Source: Elioraea rosea
GTDB taxonomy: Bacteria > Pseudomonadota > Alphaproteobacteria > Acetobacterales > Acetobacteraceae
Length of the DNA: 64,000 nucleotides
Assembly: GCF_007644105.1 (NCBI RefSeq)
Contig: NZ_VFAC01000015.1
Location: 27,263 to 91,262 of the forward strand
Reading direction: 5' to 3'
In this document: one piece after another, positions 9,044-18,814 of the stretch
Layout: each line of letters starts with the position of its first letter
How positions within the stretch are numbered: the stretch's first letter is position 1
The notes under the pieces: generated by a model
The model's input: only the letters and a program-made list of their open reading frames with translations
What the model was told of the DNA's origin: nothing
Databases searched by the model: none
Translations under genes and position numbers: made by a program

Positions 9044-9996
9044 GCGTTGCCCCGTGCGTCGCGGGTGAGAAGGTCGAGCACCGCCATGCGCACGGCGACC
9101 CCCATCTCGACCTGCTCCTGGATGACGCTGTGCTGCAGGTCGTCCGCCACGGCGCTGTCGATCTCGACGCCGCGGTTCATCGGCCCGGGGTGCATCACCA
9201 GCGCATCGGGGCGGGCGCAGGCGAGCTTCGCGGCATCGAGGCCATAGAAGCGGAAATACTCGCGCGCGGAGGGAACGAAGGCCCGGCTCATCCTCTCCTT
9301 CTGGAGCCTGAGCATCATGACGATGTCAGCGTCCTCGAGCCCGCGCTCCATGTCGGTGAACACCTCCACGCCCATGGCGGCGAGGCCCGACGGGATCAGC
9401 GTCGGCGGCGCGATCACGCGCACCCGGCTTCCCATGGTGGTGAGAAGAAGGATGTTCGACCGCGCGACGCGCGAGTGCAGCACGTCGCCGCAGATGGCCA
9501 CGGTGAGGTTCTCGAGCGTGCCCTTGTGCCTGCGGATGGTCACGGCATCGAGCAGCGCCTGGGTCGGGTGCTCGTGTGTGCCGTCGCCTGCATTGATCAC
9601 GGCGGCATCGAGCTTCTGCGCCAGAAGCGCCGCGGCGCCGGACTGATCGTGGCGGACGACTAGCATGTCGACATGCATGGCGTTCAGCGTCATCGCCGTG
9701 TCGATCAGCGTCTCGCCCTTCGACACGGATGAGCCGGAGGTGGACATATTGACGATGTCTGCGCCGAGGCGCTTGCCTGCGAGCTCGAAGCTCGTGCGGG
9801 TGCGGGTGGAGTTCTCGAAGAACAGGTTCACCAGCGTCCGCCCGCGGAGGACGTCGCGCGGCCCGCCCTTGCGGTTCAGCGAGATGTAGGTCTCGGCGAG
9901 GTCGAGCGCGGAGCGAATCTGGCCGGGGTCGAGCCCGCCGATCCCGAGCAGGTGCCGCCGCCGCCCCGCCATCTGCCCGAACCCAGAGTCGGCCAC
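9040..9996 (-). CDS. pyrB: Aspartate carbamoyltransferase catalytic chain
   Basis: A 318-residue ATCase catalytic subunit, which condenses carbamoyl phosphate and aspartate in pyrimidine synthesis. Carbamoyl-phosphate-binding residues are in [13 protein letters not shown]. The aspartate-side motifs include [26 protein letters not shown] and [11 protein letters not shown]. The GTG at 9996 is preferred because GGGAGG lies 6 bases upstream; a GTG at 9999 and an ATG at 9972 are alternatives. No pyrI regulatory-chain gene is adjacent, consistent with a PyrB plus dihydroorotase-like holoenzyme. It heads the overlapping pyrB-pyrC-plsY-dprA operon. Confidence 0.96.
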   Translation of the reverse strand: MADSGFGQMAGRRRHLLGIGGLDPGQIRSALDLAETYISLNRKGGPRDVLRGRTLVNLFFENSTRTRTSFELAGKRLGADIVNMSTSGSSVSKGETLIDTAMTLNAMHVDMLVVRHDQSGAAALLAQKLDAAVINAGDGTHEHPTQALLDAVTIRRHKGTLENLTVAICGDVLHSRVARSNILLLTTMGSRVRVIAPPTLIPSGLAAMGVEVFTDMERGLEDADIVMMLRLQKERMSRAFVPSAREYFRFYGLDAAKLACARPDALVMHPGPMNRGVEIDSAVADDLQHSVIQEQVEMGVAVRMAVLDLLTRDARGNA

Positions 9997-10067
9997 CACG
10001 ATCCTCCCGCGTTCAAACGGGGCGGGAGGGAACGCGCGCAGCGCGGCGGCGTCAAGCGCGATCGCCG

Positions 10068-11576
10068 CTACCGCGCCACCTTCACGTCCTGCAGCCGGAT
10101 CAGCCCGTCTGGGTGCGCGGCGAAGCCGGTCACGGCTGCCCGGGCGGCGAAGAGGCCCTTGTGGTGATAGAGAACCAGGTGCGGCCTGTCCGCCATCCAA
10201 ATGCCTGCCGCCTCGCGGTAGAGGGCCCGGCGCTGCCCGGTGTCCGTGACGCCGCGCGCCCTGGCGAGAAGCTCGTCGAGCTTCGGGTTGCAGTACCTGC
10301 CCCAGTTCACGAAGCCCTCGCACTGGAGCCAGATCGAGATGTTGCCGTCAGGATCCGGCCGGCCCGACCAGATGGCGATCGCCGCGTCATAGTCCCCCCG
10401 ACGCGTTGCGGCGACGACCGCGGCACTCTCCCCGGCGCGGATGGAGATGTCGAACCCGGCCTCCGCGGCCATAGACTGGATCACCTCCGCCACCTGGCGG
10501 TCGACCGGGGTGTTGGGCACGGCCAGCTCGAAGGCGACCTTCTGGTGCCCTGCCTCGCGCAGCAGGGCGCGCGCGCGGGCGACGTCGCGCGGCGGAACCG
10601 GGCGATCCGACACCCAGAAGGTGGTGTTCGGCGCCTCGAACTGGTTCGAGGGAATGAACTGGCCCTCGAGCGCAACCTGGTTGATCACCTGGCGGTCGAT
10701 CGCCGCCTCGAGCGCGGCGCGCACCCGCGGGTCCGACCCCAGCGGGCCCTTGGCGCGATCGCCGGCCCCGACATTGATGCTCATCGTCTGGAAAGCCATG
10801 GCCGGCCCGGCGACCAGCCTCAGGGACCGGTCACGCTCAACCGCGGCGACGTCGTTCGGCGACAGCCGCTCGATGAGGTCGAGCTGGCCGGAACGGAGGT
10901 TGACGAGACGCACCGTGCCGTCCGGGATCGGGCGGTACTCCACGCGGTCGATATGGATGCGCCCGGCGTCCCAGTATTCCGGGAAGCGCTCGAGCTCGAC
11001 CACCTCCTGCGTGACTCGTCGGACGAAGCGGAACGGCCCCGAGCAGGAGGGGTTGGTGTGGATGCGCTCGGCCAGCGAGGCGATGGCGGCCGGCGACATC
11101 ATCATGCCCGCACGGTCTGCCAGCACCGCGAGAAGCGGCGCGTCGGGCGCCTTGAGGGCGAGGCGCACGGTGAGCGGGTCGACCACCTCGACGGAGGCGA
11201 CGGAGGCGAGCTCGGTCCTGCGGCGGCTCTCGCGCGCCTCGCGGTAGCGGTCGAGATTGGCCTTGACGGCGGCTGCGTCCATCGGCGTGCCGTCATGGAA
11301 GCGCACGCCCTGGCGGAGCTTCAGGGTGAGTGTCTTGCCGTCCTCTCCCCAGGCCCACTCGGTTGCGAGCTGCGGCACGAAGCGGAGATCGGCATCGAGC
11401 TCGATCAGCTTGTCGCAGAGGGCGGAGAACACGACGCGCTCATAGACGCTGCCCGACTGCGCGGGGTCGAGCATGTTCGGGTCGGCCGCGAGGCCGATGC
11501 GGAGGGTTGTCTGCGCAATGGCGCCTGGCACGAAGGACAGGGCGAGGGCGGCGGCCAGCACGGTGCGCATCATCAT
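10068..11576 (-). CDS. ABC transporter substrate-binding protein, family 5 (peptide/nickel type)
   Basis: About 502 residues with a clear signal peptide ([15 protein letters not shown], cleavage after AQ), then an extracellular solute-binding family 5 fold ([51 protein letters not shown]). Family members deliver oligopeptides, opines, glutathione or nickel to an ABC importer. No permease or ATPase gene is next to it, so it is an orphan receptor in this window. The start has three consecutive ATGs (11576, 11573, 11570). GGAG lies 3 to 9 bases upstream of them, so the exact one is uncertain. Confidence 0.88.
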   Translation of the reverse strand: MMMRTVLAAALALSFVPGAIAQTTLRIGLAADPNMLDPAQSGSVYERVVFSALCDKLIELDADLRFVPQLATEWAWGEDGKTLTLKLRQGVRFHDGTPMDAAAVKANLDRYREARESRRRTELASVASVEVVDPLTVRLALKAPDAPLLAVLADRAGMMMSPAAIASLAERIHTNPSCSGPFRFVRRVTQEVVELERFPEYWDAGRIHIDRVEYRPIPDGTVRLVNLRSGQLDLIERLSPNDVAAVERDRSLRLVAGPAMAFQTMSINVGAGDRAKGPLGSDPRVRAALEAAIDRQVINQVALEGQFIPSNQFEAPNTTFWVSDRPVPPRDVARARALLREAGHQKVAFELAVPNTPVDRQVAEVIQSMAAEAGFDISIRAGESAAVVAATRRGDYDAAIAIWSGRPDPDGNISIWLQCEGFVNWGRYCNPKLDELLARARGVTDTGQRRALYREAAGIWMADRPHLVLYHHKGLFAARAAVTGFAAHPDGLIRLQDVKVAR

Positions 11577-11625
11577 CGTCTCCAGGGGTGTTGGACCGCC
11601 ACGACACGCCGATGCGTGGGGGCTG

Positions 11626-12090
11626 TCAACGCCGCGTGGCGTCCAGGGCGGCCTGGAGCATGTAGGCGGCAGCGGCCTTGTCCACGACCTCGGCGCGCCG
11701 GCGGCGGGTGAGGTCCATCTCGCCGATCAGCATGCGGTTCACCGCCGCCGAGGAGAGCCGCTCATCCCAGAGCGCGACGGGCAGCCTCGTCGCTTGCGCG
11801 AGTGCCAGCGCCCAGTCCCGCGCGCCCTGGGCCGCGGGGCCGGCCGCACCGTCCATCGAGAGCGGGTGGCCGACGACAATGCCGCCCGCGCCCTCCTTCG
11901 CCGCGATGGCGGCGACCTCCGCGGCGTTCCTGCCGAGCTTGGCCCGTGCCAGCGCGCCATAGGGGCTCGCGATGGTCAACGACACGTCGGACAGCGCGAC
12001 CCCGATCGTCCTTGAGCCAAGGTCGAGGCCGATCAGCCTCTGCCCGCGGGGGAGGGCAGCGCGGAGATCGGCCAGATTGGCAAGCGTCAT
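11626..12090 (-). CDS. ruvX: Putative pre-16S rRNA nuclease / Holliday junction resolvase-like protein
   Basis: A 154-residue YqgF/RuvX family protein. The RNase H-like fold begins LIGLDLGSRTIGVALSD with the first catalytic aspartate, continues with IVVGHPLSMDG, and ends with LWDERLSSAAVNRML and VDKAAAAYMLQ, supplying the other acidic residues. Family members mature the 5' end of 16S rRNA; a role in recombination was proposed earlier. It is divergently transcribed from gatC with a 70-bp intergenic region, an arrangement common in alphaproteobacteria. Confidence 0.95.
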   Translation of the reverse strand: MTLANLADLRAALPRGQRLIGLDLGSRTIGVALSDVSLTIASPYGALARAKLGRNAAEVAAIAAKEGAGGIVVGHPLSMDGAAGPAAQGARDWALALAQATRLPVALWDERLSSAAVNRMLIGEMDLTRRRRAEVVDKAAAAYMLQAALDATRR

Positions 12091-12160
12091 GGCCGGATGC
12101 TACCACCGCCCGCTCGATCCCAAAGCTTCCAGGCCCCAAGGTTCCAGGAGTTCCCGGCGC

Positions 12161-12457
12161 ATGTCGCTCGACGCCGATACGATCCGCCGCATCGCCATGC
12201 TCGCCCGCATCCGCGTCGGCGAGGACGAGGTCGCCAAGCTGCAGGGCGAGCTCAACGGAATTCTCGCCTGGATCGAGCAACTGAATGAGGTGGACACGGA
12301 CGGCGTGACGCCGCTCTCCGGCGCCTCGCGCCTCGCACTCCGGATGCGCGAGGACGCGGTGACGGATGGCGACATCCGCGACAAGGTGCTCGCCAACGCG
12401 CCTGAGCGCATCGGGCCGGACGGCGCGTTCTTCGCCGTGCCGAAGGTGGTCGAGTGA
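12161..12457 (+). CDS. gatC: Asp/Glu-tRNA amidotransferase subunit C
   Basis: A 98-residue GatC. It starts [17 protein letters not shown] and ends with the typical [17 protein letters not shown]. It stabilises GatA and holds the GatCAB complex together. That complex converts misacylated Glu-tRNA(Gln) and/or Asp-tRNA(Asn) to the amidated forms. ATG at 12161 has AGGAG 10 bases upstream; the longer open frame further upstream lies in the ruvX promoter region. Its TGA overlaps the gatA start. Confidence 0.97.
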   Translation: MSLDADTIRRIAMLARIRVGEDEVAKLQGELNGILAWIEQLNEVDTDGVTPLSGASRLALRMREDAVTDGDIRDKVLANAPERIGPDGAFFAVPKVVE

Positions 12458-13935
12458 TGGCCGCGCTAACCGACCTGAAGCTTGCCGAAGCGACCGAGCT
12501 TCTCGCGGCGAAGAAGATCTCGGCGACCGAGCTCGCCAAGGCGCATGTCGACGCGATCGAGAAGCTCAGCTCGCTCAACGCCTTCATCGTCGCCACGCCC
12601 GAGCGGGCGATGGCGGATGCGAAGCGCGCCGACGAGCGCATCGCCAAGGGCGAGGCCGGGCCGCTCGAAGGCATCCCGCTCGCGATCAAGGACCTCTTCT
12701 GCACCGACGGCATCCAGACAACCGCCGGCAGCCGCATCCTCGGGGGGTTCACCCCGCCCTACGAGAGCACCGTCTCTGCCAATCTCTGGCGCGACGGGGC
12801 GGTGTGCCTCGGCAAGACCAACCTCGACGAGTTCGCCATGGGCTCGTCCAACACCACCTCTGCCTACGGCAACGTGGTGAACCCGTGGAAGCGGCGCGGC
12901 GACAACCGCGACCTCGTTCCGGGCGGTTCCTCGGGCGGCTCGGCCGCTGCGGTGGCCGCGCGGCTCTGCCTTGGTGCGACCGCGACCGACACGGGCGGCT
13001 CGATCCGCCAGCCCGCGGCGTTCACTGGCACGGTCGGCATCAAGCCGACCTACGGGCGCTGCTCGCGTTGGGGGATCGTCGCCTTCGCATCGTCGCTCGA
13101 CCAGGCCGGGCCGATGGCGCGCAGCGTGAAGGACTGCGCGATCCTGCTCCGCTCGATGGCCGGGTTCGACCCGAAGGACAGCACGTCTGCCGACGTCGCC
13201 GTGCCCGACTTCGCCGCCGCGCTCGGCCAGGGCGTGAAAGGACTTCGCATCGGCGTGCCGAAGGAATACCGGCTCGACGGGCTCGCGCCCGAGATCGGCG
13301 CGCTGTGGGAGCAGGGCATCGCCTGGCTGAAGGCGGCGGGCTGCACCATCCACGAGATCAGCCTGCCGCACACCAAGTACGCGCTGCCGACCTACTACAT
13401 CGTCGCGCCGGCCGAGGCGTCGTCGAACCTCGCGCGGTATGACGGGGTGCGGTTCGGCCTGCGCGTTCCGGGCGACAGCCTCGATGCGCAGTACGAGGCG
13501 ACGCGCGGCGAGGGGTTCGGCGAGGAAGTGCGCCGGCGCATCATGATCGGCACCTACGTTCTCTCGGCCGGGTACTACGATGCCTATTACCTGAAGGCGC
13601 AGAAGGTGCGGGCGCTGATCGCGCGCGACTTCGACGAGGCGTGGAAGAGCGTCGATGCGATCCTGACGCCCGCGACGCCGTCCTCCGCCTTCGCCATCGG
13701 CGAGAAGCAGGACGACCCGGTGACGATGTACCTCAACGATGTGTTCACGGTGACAGCGAACCTCGCCGGGCTTCCCGGCATCTCGGTGCCTGCGGGGCTC
13801 GATGCGCAGGGCCTGCCACTCGGGCTCCAGGTGGTGGGCCGCGCGTTCGACGAGGAGACGGTGTTCCGCGTCGCCGAGGCGATCGAGCAGGCGGCGGGGT
13901 TCAGCGCAGTGCCGCAGATCAGGGCGGGGGCGTGA
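12457..13935 (+). CDS. gatA: Asp/Glu-tRNA amidotransferase subunit A
   Basis: A 492-residue amidase-signature enzyme that frees ammonia from glutamine for tRNA transamidation. The Ser-cisSer-Lys catalytic set is in AIKDLFCT (lysine), [14 protein letters not shown] and [14 protein letters not shown]. The ATG at 12457 overlaps the gatC stop; a GTG one codon earlier is possible. In most genomes gatB follows immediately, but here an unrelated gene of lower GC is inserted 7 bp after the gatA stop. Confidence 0.97.
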   Translation: MAALTDLKLAEATELLAAKKISATELAKAHVDAIEKLSSLNAFIVATPERAMADAKRADERIAKGEAGPLEGIPLAIKDLFCTDGIQTTAGSRILGGFTPPYESTVSANLWRDGAVCLGKTNLDEFAMGSSNTTSAYGNVVNPWKRRGDNRDLVPGGSSGGSAAAVAARLCLGATATDTGGSIRQPAAFTGTVGIKPTYGRCSRWGIVAFASSLDQAGPMARSVKDCAILLRSMAGFDPKDSTSADVAVPDFAAALGQGVKGLRIGVPKEYRLDGLAPEIGALWEQGIAWLKAAGCTIHEISLPHTKYALPTYYIVAPAEASSNLARYDGVRFGLRVPGDSLDAQYEATRGEGFGEEVRRRIMIGTYVLSAGYYDAYYLKAQKVRALIARDFDEAWKSVDAILTPATPSSAFAIGEKQDDPVTMYLNDVFTVTANLAGLPGISVPAGLDAQGLPLGLQVVGRAFDEETVFRVAEAIEQAAGFSAVPQIRAGA

Positions 13936-13942
13936 GTGTGAG

Positions 13943-14434
13943 ATGTCCGACCTAGCTGCAAAGACCGACACAGAATGGGATTCGCTGATCGAGAACCATC
14001 GTGCGAAGGGGGCCACAGGGGCACCTCTTTACCTCGCCGCGCTTGAGGAGCGCGAACGCCGGAAAGGCCAAGGTTTCGATTTCGAGAAGACGAAATCGGT
14101 GCTCATCGCAGCCGCAACAAACGGTAAGGTGATCACCTACAAGGATTTGGCGGACGCCAGCGGGCTCGACTGGTCAAAGGTACACTGGAGCGTCACACCG
14201 CACCTCGAGCGAATGCTGGAGTTCTGCCATCGCAACGGATGGCCGCTCCTTTCTGCGATCGTGGTGTCGAAGGAGCAAGCGGCCGGTGATGGCAGGCTCC
14301 GCGACGATAATCTTAAGGGCTTCATCTCTGGCTGCGAACGGATTGGGATCGCTGTCGATGCCAATCACATGGCGTTTGCTGACATGCAACAAGACCGGGT
14401 CTTCGCTTGGGCGAAGGAGCAGATATCGTCATGA
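13943..14434 (+). CDS. Unknown protein inserted between gatA and gatB
   Basis: A 163-residue protein with visibly lower GC and more A/T-ending codons than its neighbours, which suggests transfer. It has a short charged N-terminus ([20 protein letters not shown]), a middle winged-helix-like segment ([17 protein letters not shown]), and the segment [15 protein letters not shown]. The GKVITY..LA pattern recalls the DNA-binding domain of alkyltransferase-like proteins, but there is no PCHR active site and the resemblance is tentative. Its last codon overlaps the gatB start (ATGA), so the host operon stays translationally coupled. No function can be assigned with confidence. Confidence 0.75.
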   Translation: MSDLAAKTDTEWDSLIENHRAKGATGAPLYLAALEERERRKGQGFDFEKTKSVLIAAATNGKVITYKDLADASGLDWSKVHWSVTPHLERMLEFCHRNGWPLLSAIVVSKEQAAGDGRLRDDNLKGFISGCERIGIAVDANHMAFADMQQDRVFAWAKEQISS

Positions 14435-15882
14435 CCTACACACTCGAAGGCACCACCGGGACGTGGGAAGTCGTCGTCGGGCTCGAGGTGCATGCGCAGG
14501 TGATCTCGAAGGCGAAACTGTTCTCCGGTGCCGCCACCGCTTTCGGGGCTGAGCCGAACACGCAGGTCTCCTTCGTCGACGCGGCCTTCCCCGGCATGCT
14601 TCCGGTGATCAACCGCGAATGCGTCGCCCAGGCCGTGCGCACGGGGCTCGGCCTCAACGCGCAGATCAACCTCGAAAGCCGGTTCGACAGGAAGAACTAC
14701 TTCTACGCCGATCTTCCCGCTGGCTATCAGATCAGCCAGTACCAGCACCCGATCGTCGGCACCGGCGTCATCACGATCGATCTGCCCGACGGTACGTCGA
14801 AGGAGATCGGCATCACGCGCCTGCATCTCGAGCAGGACGCCGGCAAGTCGCTGCACGACCAGCACCCGACGAAGAGCTACATCGACCTCAACCGCGCCGG
14901 GGTCGCGCTGATGGAGATCGTGTCGGAGCCCGACATACGCTCTCCCGAAGAAGCAGGCGCTTACCTCACGAAGCTGCGGCAGATTCTCCGCTACCTCGGC
15001 ACCTGCGACGGCAACATGGAGGAAGGCTCCATGCGGGCGGACGTGAACGTCTCCGTCCGCAAGCCCGGAGAGGCGTACCGCACGCGCTGCGAGGTGAAGA
15101 ACGTCAACTCCATCCGCTTCGTCATGCAGGCGGTGGAGGCCGAGGCGCGGCGCCAGATCGCCGTGTGGGAGGAGGGCGGCGAGGTCGCGCAGGAAACCCG
15201 CCTGTTCGACAGCGCGCGCGGCACCACCCGCTCGATGCGCTCGAAGGAGCACGCGCACGACTACCGCTACTTCCCCGACCCCGACCTTCTCCCGCTGGTT
15301 CTCGACCCGGCCTGGGTGGAAGGCCTGAAGGCGCATCTGCCCGAGCTGCCCGACGCCAAGGCGGCGCGGTTCATGAAGGATTACGGCCTTCCGGCCTATG
15401 ACGCGCGCGTGCTCGTCGCCGAGCAGGCGACCGCCGATTTCTACGAGGCCGTGGCGAAGGGTCGGGACGGCAAGCAGGCCGCGAACTGGGTGATGGGCGA
15501 TTTCTTCGCTGCCCTCAACCGCACCGGCCGCAGCATCGAGGAAAGTCCTGTTTCCGCGGCCTCGCTCGGCAAGCTTCTCGACCTGATCAACGACGCGACG
15601 ATCAACGGCCGGATCGCCAAGGAGGTGTTCGAGGCGATGGTCGAGACCGGCGACGACCCTGTCGCGATCGTCGACGCCAAGGGCCTCCGGCAGGTGACCG
15701 ACACAGGCGCGATCGACGCCGCGGTGGCGGAGGTGCTGGCGAAGAACGCCGACAAGGTCGCCGAGTACAGGGGCGGCAAGGACAAGCTGTTCGGCTTCTT
15801 CGTCGGCCAGGTCATGAAGGCGATGGCAGGGAAGGGCAATCCCGCCCTGGTCAACGAGGTGCTGAAGAAGCAGCTCGGATGA
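14431..15882 (+). CDS. gatB: Asp/Glu-tRNA amidotransferase subunit B
   Basis: A 483-residue GatB, the tRNA-binding and kinase-like subunit of GatCAB. The N-terminal cradle domain has [40 protein letters not shown] and [13 protein letters not shown]. The C-terminal helical and YqeY-like domain ends [17 protein letters not shown]. The ATG at 14431 overlaps the stop of the inserted upstream gene, and GAAGGAG lies 11 bases upstream. An in-frame TTG at 14407 is possible but sits over this ribosome-binding site. Confidence 0.97.
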   Translation: MTYTLEGTTGTWEVVVGLEVHAQVISKAKLFSGAATAFGAEPNTQVSFVDAAFPGMLPVINRECVAQAVRTGLGLNAQINLESRFDRKNYFYADLPAGYQISQYQHPIVGTGVITIDLPDGTSKEIGITRLHLEQDAGKSLHDQHPTKSYIDLNRAGVALMEIVSEPDIRSPEEAGAYLTKLRQILRYLGTCDGNMEEGSMRADVNVSVRKPGEAYRTRCEVKNVNSIRFVMQAVEAEARRQIAVWEEGGEVAQETRLFDSARGTTRSMRSKEHAHDYRYFPDPDLLPLVLDPAWVEGLKAHLPELPDAKAARFMKDYGLPAYDARVLVAEQATADFYEAVAKGRDGKQAANWVMGDFFAALNRTGRSIEESPVSAASLGKLLDLINDATINGRIAKEVFEAMVETGDDPVAIVDAKGLRQVTDTGAIDAAVAEVLAKNADKVAEYRGGKDKLFGFFVGQVMKAMAGKGNPALVNEVLKKQLG

Positions 15883-15973
15883 CGGGTCCAAGTATTCGGC
15901 CAGCAGAAGCGCGAATGCTCACGATGGCGTGATAGGGGTCGTCTTTCCCGGCTTGTTCCGGTAGACCCCTCGG

Positions 15974-16705
15974 ATGTCCGGAATTGACGAGATACCGCTG
16001 CGCGACATCGCTCGGCGCGGAGCCCTGTTTCTCGATTTCGACGGGACGCTTGTCGACATCGCGCCGACGCCGGACGGCATCACCGTTCCGGCGGAGCTGC
16101 CCAGCTTGCTCACGCGGCTCTCCGATCGCACGCGCGGGGCAACGGCGCTGATCTCCGGCCGCACCGTCGAGACGCTCGACCGCTTCCTCGCTCCGGCTCG
16201 GCTTCCCGCGGCCGGTGGCCACGGGGCGGAGCTTCGCCGGACGGCCGGCGGGCCGCTCGAGCACGCAGCCTCGCCCGAGGTGCCGGCGGCCTGGATCGCA
16301 CTCGCTGAGGCGCTCGCCGCGTGCCATCCCGGCGCGCTCTTCGAACGCAAGCCGCATGGCTTCACCCTGCACGCCCGCAGCTGCCCGCCCGCGTTGCCTC
16401 GCTTCGCCGAGGCGCTCGCCGAGCTCGTCTCGGCCGATCGGCGCTTCGCCCTTCTGCACGCGCACATGGCCGTCGAGATCCGCCCGGCGGGAACCGACAA
16501 GGGCAGGGCGCTCGTCTCGCTGATGCGGCAACCCCCGTTTGCCGGCCGCGTTCCGTTCTTCGTGGGAGACGACGTGACGGACGAGGACGCGATCGCGGCG
16601 GCGGAAAGCCTCGGCGGGCGCGGCTTTCGCGTGGCCGATCATTTCGGCGACCCCGACGGCGTGCGCGCCTGGCTCGAGGCGATTGCAGCGGAGAATGGAT
16701 CATGA
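15974..16705 (+). CDS. otsB: Trehalose-6-phosphate phosphatase
   Basis: A 243-residue HAD-superfamily phosphatase that removes phosphate from trehalose-6-phosphate. Motif I is FLDFDGTLVDIAP with both catalytic aspartates. Motif II is LISGRTVE, the conserved lysine lies in GTDKGRAL, and FFVGDDVTDEDA is the metal-binding motif. Its stop overlaps the otsA start by 4 bp. Trehalose made by the pair protects against osmotic and desiccation stress. No EcfG-like promoter is visible in the 90 bp upstream. Confidence 0.95.
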   Translation: MSGIDEIPLRDIARRGALFLDFDGTLVDIAPTPDGITVPAELPSLLTRLSDRTRGATALISGRTVETLDRFLAPARLPAAGGHGAELRRTAGGPLEHAASPEVPAAWIALAEALAACHPGALFERKPHGFTLHARSCPPALPRFAEALAELVSADRRFALLHAHMAVEIRPAGTDKGRALVSLMRQPPFAGRVPFFVGDDVTDEDAIAAAESLGGRGFRVADHFGDPDGVRAWLEAIAAENGS

Positions 16706-18054
16706 GCCGGCTTGTCATCGTCTCCAACCGCGTCCCCGTGCCGAAGCCCAGAAGCGGGCCGCACGCGGGCGGACTTGCCGTCGCACTCGCCGAGGCGCTC
16801 GCCGGGCGCGAGGCGCTTTGGTTCGGCTGGTCGGGAGAAACAGCCGGCTCGCCGGGCGTGCCAAGCATCACCACCGTCGGTCAGACCACTTACGCCACGC
16901 TCGCGTTGAACGAGTCCGAGAAGCGCGGCTACTACGGTGGCTTCTCGAACGGCACGCTCTGGCCGCTCCTGCACTACCGCATGGGGCTCGCCGAGTTCCG
17001 CCGCGAGGATCACGAAATCTGGCGGGCCGTGAATAACCGCTTCGCCGCGGCGCTTGCCCCTCTTCTGCGTCCCGACGACGTGCTCTGGGTGCATGATTTC
17101 CACCTCTTCCCCTTTGCCGCGGCGCTTCGCTCGCTCGGCTGCCGGCAGAGGATCGGCTTCTTCCTGCACGTGCCGTTCCCGCCCGCCGCGCTGTTCGATG
17201 CGCTGCCGCAGGGAAGGCGGATCCTCGAGGATCTCGGGGCGTTCGACCTGCTTGGCATGCAGACCGAGGCGGATGCGAACAATCTCCGCGAGGCGCTTGC
17301 CGGCGTCGATGTAGCCACCCCGGTTCAGGCCTTTCCCGTCGGCATGGACTCTGCGGGCTTCGCACGGGATGCCGAGAAGGCCGCAGCGATGCCCGAAACG
17401 AAGAGGCTTGCCGAGAGCCTCGGCGGTCGGTCGCTGATCCTCGGCATCGACCGGCTCGACTACTCCAAGGGCCTGCCGCATCGGTTCCGCGGCTACGCGG
17501 CGCTGCTCAAGCGCTTTCCCGAGCACCGCCGCAACGTCACCTTCCTGCAGGTCGCGCCGGTCAGCCGAAACGAGGTGGCGCAGTACCGTGCATTGCGCCG
17601 CGAGCTCGACGAACTCGCCGGGCGGATCAACGGCGAGTACGGCGAGATCGACTGGATCCCCATCCGCTGGATGACGCGCGCCCTGCCGCGCGCCACGCTG
17701 GCCGGCTTCCACCGGATCGCGCGGATCGGCCTCGTCACGCCGCTTCGCGACGGGATGAACCTGGTCGCGAAGGAGTTCGTCGCGGCACAGAACCCGGCCG
17801 ATCCGGGCGTCCTCGTCCTCTCCCGTTTCGCCGGTGCGGCGGCAGAGCTCCGCGGCGCGATCCTCGTCAACCCGAACGACCCGGACGAGATCGCAGAAGG
17901 GCTCGACGTCGCGCTGAGGATGGAGGAGGCGGAACGCCGCCGCCGCGCGGAGTCGGATCGCGCGGCGCTTGCCGCCAACAGCGCGGCGGACTGGGCGAAG
18001 CGCTTCCTCGTCGCGCTCGACGCAACCGGCACGTCGGTCGGCCGCGCCGCCTGA
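16702..18054 (+). CDS. otsA: Trehalose-6-phosphate synthase
   Basis: A 450-residue GT20 glycosyltransferase joining UDP-glucose and glucose-6-phosphate. Conserved stretches are VIVSNRVPVPK, HAGGLAVALAEAL, WFGWSGE, WVHDFHLFPFA (usually HDYHL), GIDRLDYSKGLPHR and the nucleotide-sugar loop LRDGMNLVAKEFVAAQ. The ATG at 16702 overlaps the otsB TGA. Length is normal for bacterial OtsA. The enzyme is cytoplasmic and its product is dephosphorylated by the overlapping otsB. Confidence 0.96.
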   Translation: MSRLVIVSNRVPVPKPRSGPHAGGLAVALAEALAGREALWFGWSGETAGSPGVPSITTVGQTTYATLALNESEKRGYYGGFSNGTLWPLLHYRMGLAEFRREDHEIWRAVNNRFAAALAPLLRPDDVLWVHDFHLFPFAAALRSLGCRQRIGFFLHVPFPPAALFDALPQGRRILEDLGAFDLLGMQTEADANNLREALAGVDVATPVQAFPVGMDSAGFARDAEKAAAMPETKRLAESLGGRSLILGIDRLDYSKGLPHRFRGYAALLKRFPEHRRNVTFLQVAPVSRNEVAQYRALRRELDELAGRINGEYGEIDWIPIRWMTRALPRATLAGFHRIARIGLVTPLRDGMNLVAKEFVAAQNPADPGVLVLSRFAGAAAELRGAILVNPNDPDEIAEGLDVALRMEEAERRRRAESDRAALAANSAADWAKRFLVALDATGTSVGRAA

Positions 18055-18145
18055 CGCGGCACCTTGCTCGGCGATTGTGAGGCGGGCTGTTCCCCCCGGC
18101 CGCGGCTTACTCTAGCGTCCGCCCCGCAACATCGCGGGGATACGC

Positions 18146-18790
18146 ATGATCGACCTCTACAGCTTCGACACGCCGAACGGGCGCAAGATAACTGTCGCGC
18201 TCGAGGAAATGGGGCTGCCCTATCGCGTCCATGTCGTCGACATCTCCAAGGGCGAGCAGTTCGCGCCCGATTTCCTCCGGATCAGCCCGAACAACAAGAT
18301 CCCCGCGATCGTCGACCCCGAGGGGCCGAAGGGCCGGCCCGTGAGCGTGTTCGAGAGCGGCGCGATCCTGCTCTATCTCGCGGCCAAGACCGGACGTTTC
18401 CTGCCCGATGACCCCGAGGCGCGCATCCCCGTGTGGGAGTGGCTGATGTGGCAGGTCGGCGGGTTCGGCCCGATCCCCGGCCAGGTGCACGCCTATCTCC
18501 AGGTCGAGGACGAGGCGGCACGTGCACACCCGCTCGCCCGCTACCAGAAGGAGACGAACCGCCTCTACGGCGTGCTCGACCGCCGCCTCGCGGGGCGCGA
18601 CTTCGTCGCGACGGAGGGTGAGCCCTCGATCGCCGATTTCGCGATCCTCGGCTGGGCCTGGCGGCATGAGCGCCACCGCGTCGACCTTGCCACCGTGCCG
18701 AACGTGAAGGCCTGGTACGAGCGGATGATGGCGCGGCCGGCCGTCAAGCGCGGCTTCGCGGTGCCCATGCGCCACCCGGTCGCTGCCTGA
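18146..18790 (+). CDS. Glutathione S-transferase family protein (YfcG/YghU-like)
   Basis: A 214-residue GST-fold protein. The N-terminal thioredoxin-like domain has SFDTPNGRKITVALEEMGLP and SPNNKIPAIVDPEG. The cis-proline and the glutathione gamma-glutamyl site are in VFESGAILLYLA. The C-terminal domain is all-helical, with the N-capping motif PSIADFAILGWA. The TPNGRK and SPNNKIPAI motifs resemble the nu-class (YfcG/YghU) enzymes, which reduce disulfides and peroxides. The ribosome-binding site GGGGA lies in the right arm of a perfect 6-bp hairpin (18122-18139) just before the ATG. Confidence 0.9.
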   Translation: MIDLYSFDTPNGRKITVALEEMGLPYRVHVVDISKGEQFAPDFLRISPNNKIPAIVDPEGPKGRPVSVFESGAILLYLAAKTGRFLPDDPEARIPVWEWLMWQVGGFGPIPGQVHAYLQVEDEAARAHPLARYQKETNRLYGVLDRRLAGRDFVATEGEPSIADFAILGWAWRHERHRVDLATVPNVKAWYERMMARPAVKRGFAVPMRHPVAA

Positions 18791-18814
18791 GGCCCTGGGC
18801 GGGGAAGGGCCGCG

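Noticed and set aside
16321..16701. N-terminal extension of otsA in its frame
   Set aside because: The extension lies inside otsB; the family start MSRLVIVSNRVP is at the ATG at 16702.
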